Part shown: positions 41,539 through 42,982 of the stretch, in pieces
How positions within the stretch are numbered: the first letter of the stretch is position 1
Layout: the number at the start of each line of letters is the position of its first letter
NCBI GenBank assembly: GCA_910578085.1
Contig: CAJTPM010000008.1
Location: forward strand, 108,797-151,778
DNA from: an uncultured Lachnospiraceae bacterium
GTDB lineage: Bacteria > Bacillota > Clostridia > Lachnospirales > Lachnospiraceae
Direction: 5' to 3'
DNA length: 42,982 bases
Made by a program: the position numbers and the translations under genes
The notes under the pieces: model-generated
Database searches by the model: none
Seen by the model: only the letters and a program-made list of their open reading frames with translations
What the model was told of the DNA's origin: nothing

Positions 41539-42198
41539 ATGAACCAGTTTGAGATGAAGCAATTGGCATATCAGTCACAGTTAAAGAGCAGAGCATTACA
41601 GGTACTTTTATATTTGATTGACCGGGCAAATAAGGAGCAGACCTGTTTCCCGGCAGTGTCGACTATCGGCAGGGAATTACATATCAGCATTTCTACAGTC
41701 AAACGTGCCATGCGTGAGCTGGTGGAAACGGGATATGTGAAGAAGGAGAGCCGCTTCCGTGAGGGGAACAGGGGACAGACTTCAAATCTTTACACATTAT
41801 ATTTTGCGGAGCAAGAGAAGACTGAAACCATTCAGGAGCGTAAAGGGCATGTAGAGGCAGAAATAGATGGGAAGCCAGATGAAGAGCCGATATATAAAGC
41901 TGCAGTTAGTTCAGAAGTGGAATGCAGGAAAATAGGTATGGTTAAAATGGAAGTTATCAGTGTGGGAAGTGTTGTTAAAGATAACGTGAATCAAGGAATA
42001 TTATATTTTTGTGTGCCAGTGACCGGGGGAGGGGTTCAATTTGACATAGCCTTGAACGTTCAGTTTAACTTGAGACTAAAAGGTGGAAAAATAGTATTTA
42101 AAAGGAATTCAAAAGTTAGTAAAGGATCATGCCTGCAAAGAAATCAGCAATTTCCACATGAAATATATCTGCCAGAGCAAGCGGCTCTTCCACCCTGA
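41539..42198 (+). CDS. Helix-turn-helix (HTH_36-like) protein of the element
   Basis: A 219-residue protein with a winged helix domain in its first 95 residues: SRALQVLLYLIDRANKEQTCFPAVSTIGRELHISISTVKRAMRELVETGYV, where STVKRAMREL is the recognition helix region. Such proteins occur widely in conjugative elements of Firmicutes and resemble replication or relaxosome DNA-binding proteins. The C-terminal 110 residues resemble nothing I know and look out of register (GGGVQFDIALNVQFNLRL), so a frameshift or recombination there is possible. GTGAGGT precedes the ATG. Confidence 0.7.
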   Translation: MNQFEMKQLAYQSQLKSRALQVLLYLIDRANKEQTCFPAVSTIGRELHISISTVKRAMRELVETGYVKKESRFREGNRGQTSNLYTLYFAEQEKTETIQERKGHVEAEIDGKPDEEPIYKAAVSSEVECRKIGMVKMEVISVGSVVKDNVNQGILYFCVPVTGGGVQFDIALNVQFNLRLKGGKIVFKRNSKVSKGSCLQRNQQFPHEIYLPEQAALPP

Positions 42199-42484
42199 TA
42201 TTATTTAGGCTGCACTTTATTTTTGCTATTTTGCCTGATTTTTGCAATGCCCTCTGGTATGCTGCGAATAACTGGGGGATTTACTATGTCACGGCCTTTA
42301 TTTATTTTGAATGATGCTCATGATGAAATAGTATTGGAAATGTTTTTATGGGGACAAACGAATAACCCATGTCAGAGTGATGTGGAGATGAGTCTATTTT
42401 TGAGTCATAAATGAATTGCAATAACAATTCGCGGTCAACATTTGACAATTAACGGTCAAAATATTCCATTGACTCAGAATTATG
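42199..42484 (+). other. Non-coding interval with clustered TTGAC/GTCAA half-sites
   Basis: No convincing gene is visible; a 63-codon frame at 42223-42414 has no ribosome site or recognisable features. AATTCGCGGTCAA (42426-42438) and AATTAACGGTCAA (42447-42459) are spaced by 21 bases. The half-sites form inverted pairs: GTCAA-CAT-TTGAC (42434-42446) and GTCAA-N9-TTGAC (42455-42473). TGCTATAAT (42483-42491) is an extended -10 pointing right into the xre end. A regulator-binding region is plausible. Confidence 0.45.
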
Positions 42485-42829
42485 CTATAATGAATCCGGA
42501 CTGAGATGCGAGATACAAACTTTTATAAGGTCAAGGACAAATTGTTGCTGTGATTCATCCAGTTGCGTTGTTAAAGCAACAATATCAGAAACAACAGGAC
42601 TCTGAGAAGATGTCTGTTGTTCGGACAGGATGTCATAAAGTATATAATTGAGTGATACGTCTAAAATATCACATAAATGCTTTAAGGTTTTCAACGAAGT
42701 TGAATTTCGGCCTGTCTCAATACGACTGATTGCGCTGACAGATAACCCGCTGAGATCAGAGAGATCTTCCTGAGTTAATTGTTTTGCTTTTCTCGCCTGA
42801 CAGATTCGTTTGCTGATCATCTTATCCAT
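42485..42829 (-). CDS. XRE-family (Cro/CI-type) repressor
   Basis: A 114-residue regulator. The helix-turn-helix (about residues 8-62) has RKAKQLTQEDLSDLSGLSVSAISRIETGR, with turn LSGLSVSAISRIE, and ends NYILYDIL. The C-terminal 40 residues form a short helical tail (SQQQFVLDLIKV). AGGAG lies upstream of the start on the minus strand. Genes of this kind usually control the excision or transfer functions of integrative elements. It faces away from the right edge, and likely controls a divergent promoter there. Confidence 0.88.
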   Translation of the reverse strand: MDKMISKRICQARKAKQLTQEDLSDLSGLSVSAISRIETGRNSTSLKTLKHLCDILDVSLNYILYDILSEQQTSSQSPVVSDIVALTTQLDESQQQFVLDLIKVCISHLSPDSL

Positions 42830-42887
42830 TTTGTTTCACTCCTATGTTTAGTTTACCAAGTTAGGGTACGGAAGTGAAATGAATAAT

Positions 42888-42916
42888 ATGCTTATAATAT
42901 TTACTAAAATGCTTAT
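42888..42916 (-). promoter_or_regulatory. Direct repeats upstream of xre
   Basis: ATGCTTAT occurs at 42888-42895 and 42909-42916, 21 bases apart and so on the same face of the helix. TATAAT (42893-42898) overlaps the first copy and would point right on the plus strand. These are candidate operators for the XRE repressor in a divergent promoter region cut off by the window edge. Confidence 0.4.
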
Positions 42917-42982
42917 TTTTAGGAATAATGATCTCTCGGAATTCTGATTGATCCTGCCAGCGAAACTCTGGCATTGGACTTT

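Noticed and set aside
42223..42414. A 63-codon frame after the HTH gene
   Set aside because: No ribosome site, no domain, and it lies in a region of apparent decay.

Overview
The window looks like a chromosome segment of a Gram-positive gut anaerobe of the family Lachnospiraceae (Clostridia). The clues are an AddAB recombination pair instead of RecBCD, a glutaminyl-tRNA synthetase, a PurO-type IMP cyclohydrolase beside a stand-alone AICAR formyltransferase, YesM/YesN two-component pairs beside sugar ABC genes that lack their own ATPase, a DUF4250 microprotein, and strong AGGAGG-type ribosome sites. Genus cannot be fixed from sequence reading alone.

Layout. (1) 1-4512: sugar uptake operon with a SIS-domain phosphosugar enzyme, a complete mannose-family PTS (EIIA, EIIB, EIIC, EIID) and a YitT-like membrane protein. 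(2) 4621-12301: a second carbohydrate module with a binding lipoprotein, two permeases, a Gfo/Idh/MocA oxidoreductase, and a YesM-type histidine kinase overlapping a YesN/AraC response regulator. (3) 12418-18646: a small membrane protein and housekeeping genes: guaB, purO-like, AICAR formyltransferase and glnS. Two sets of in-frame tandem repeats lie just before guaB and glnS. (4) 18669-23478: a hybrid sensor kinase preceded by a palindromic extended -10 promoter, an orphan substrate-binding lipoprotein, back-to-back terminators, and a TetR regulator on the minus strand. (5) 23706-36247: an acidic helical protein, addB and addA separated by a large palindrome, a small aromatic protein, a MerR/TipAS regulator with the 19-bp-spacer promoter of its class, clpB behind a degenerate CIRCE operator, and a DUF4250 gene ending in a strong terminator.

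(6) From about 36740 to the right edge the sequence changes to integrative-conjugative-element material. A polysaccharide deacetylase gene stops being recognisable inside its TFDDG motif. Then come hairpin modules, a long inverted repeat, a VirB4 ATPase lacking its N-terminus, a type III toxin-antitoxin cassette, a C39 peptidase, a CpaE/ParA-like P-loop protein, a helix-turn-helix protein and a minus-strand XRE repressor.

The best candidate for an exciting system is the cassette at 38883-39579. It has its own promoter, an antitoxin RNA of two repeats, a leaky terminator, a CptN/ToxN-like RNase toxin and a final terminator. Both repeats can fold as H-type pseudoknots, and both stems differ between repeats by compensating base changes. 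The type III class is known; this locus, its RNA and its position between conjugation genes are what deserve study. All functions are inferred from reading translated sequence and motifs; no database search was run.
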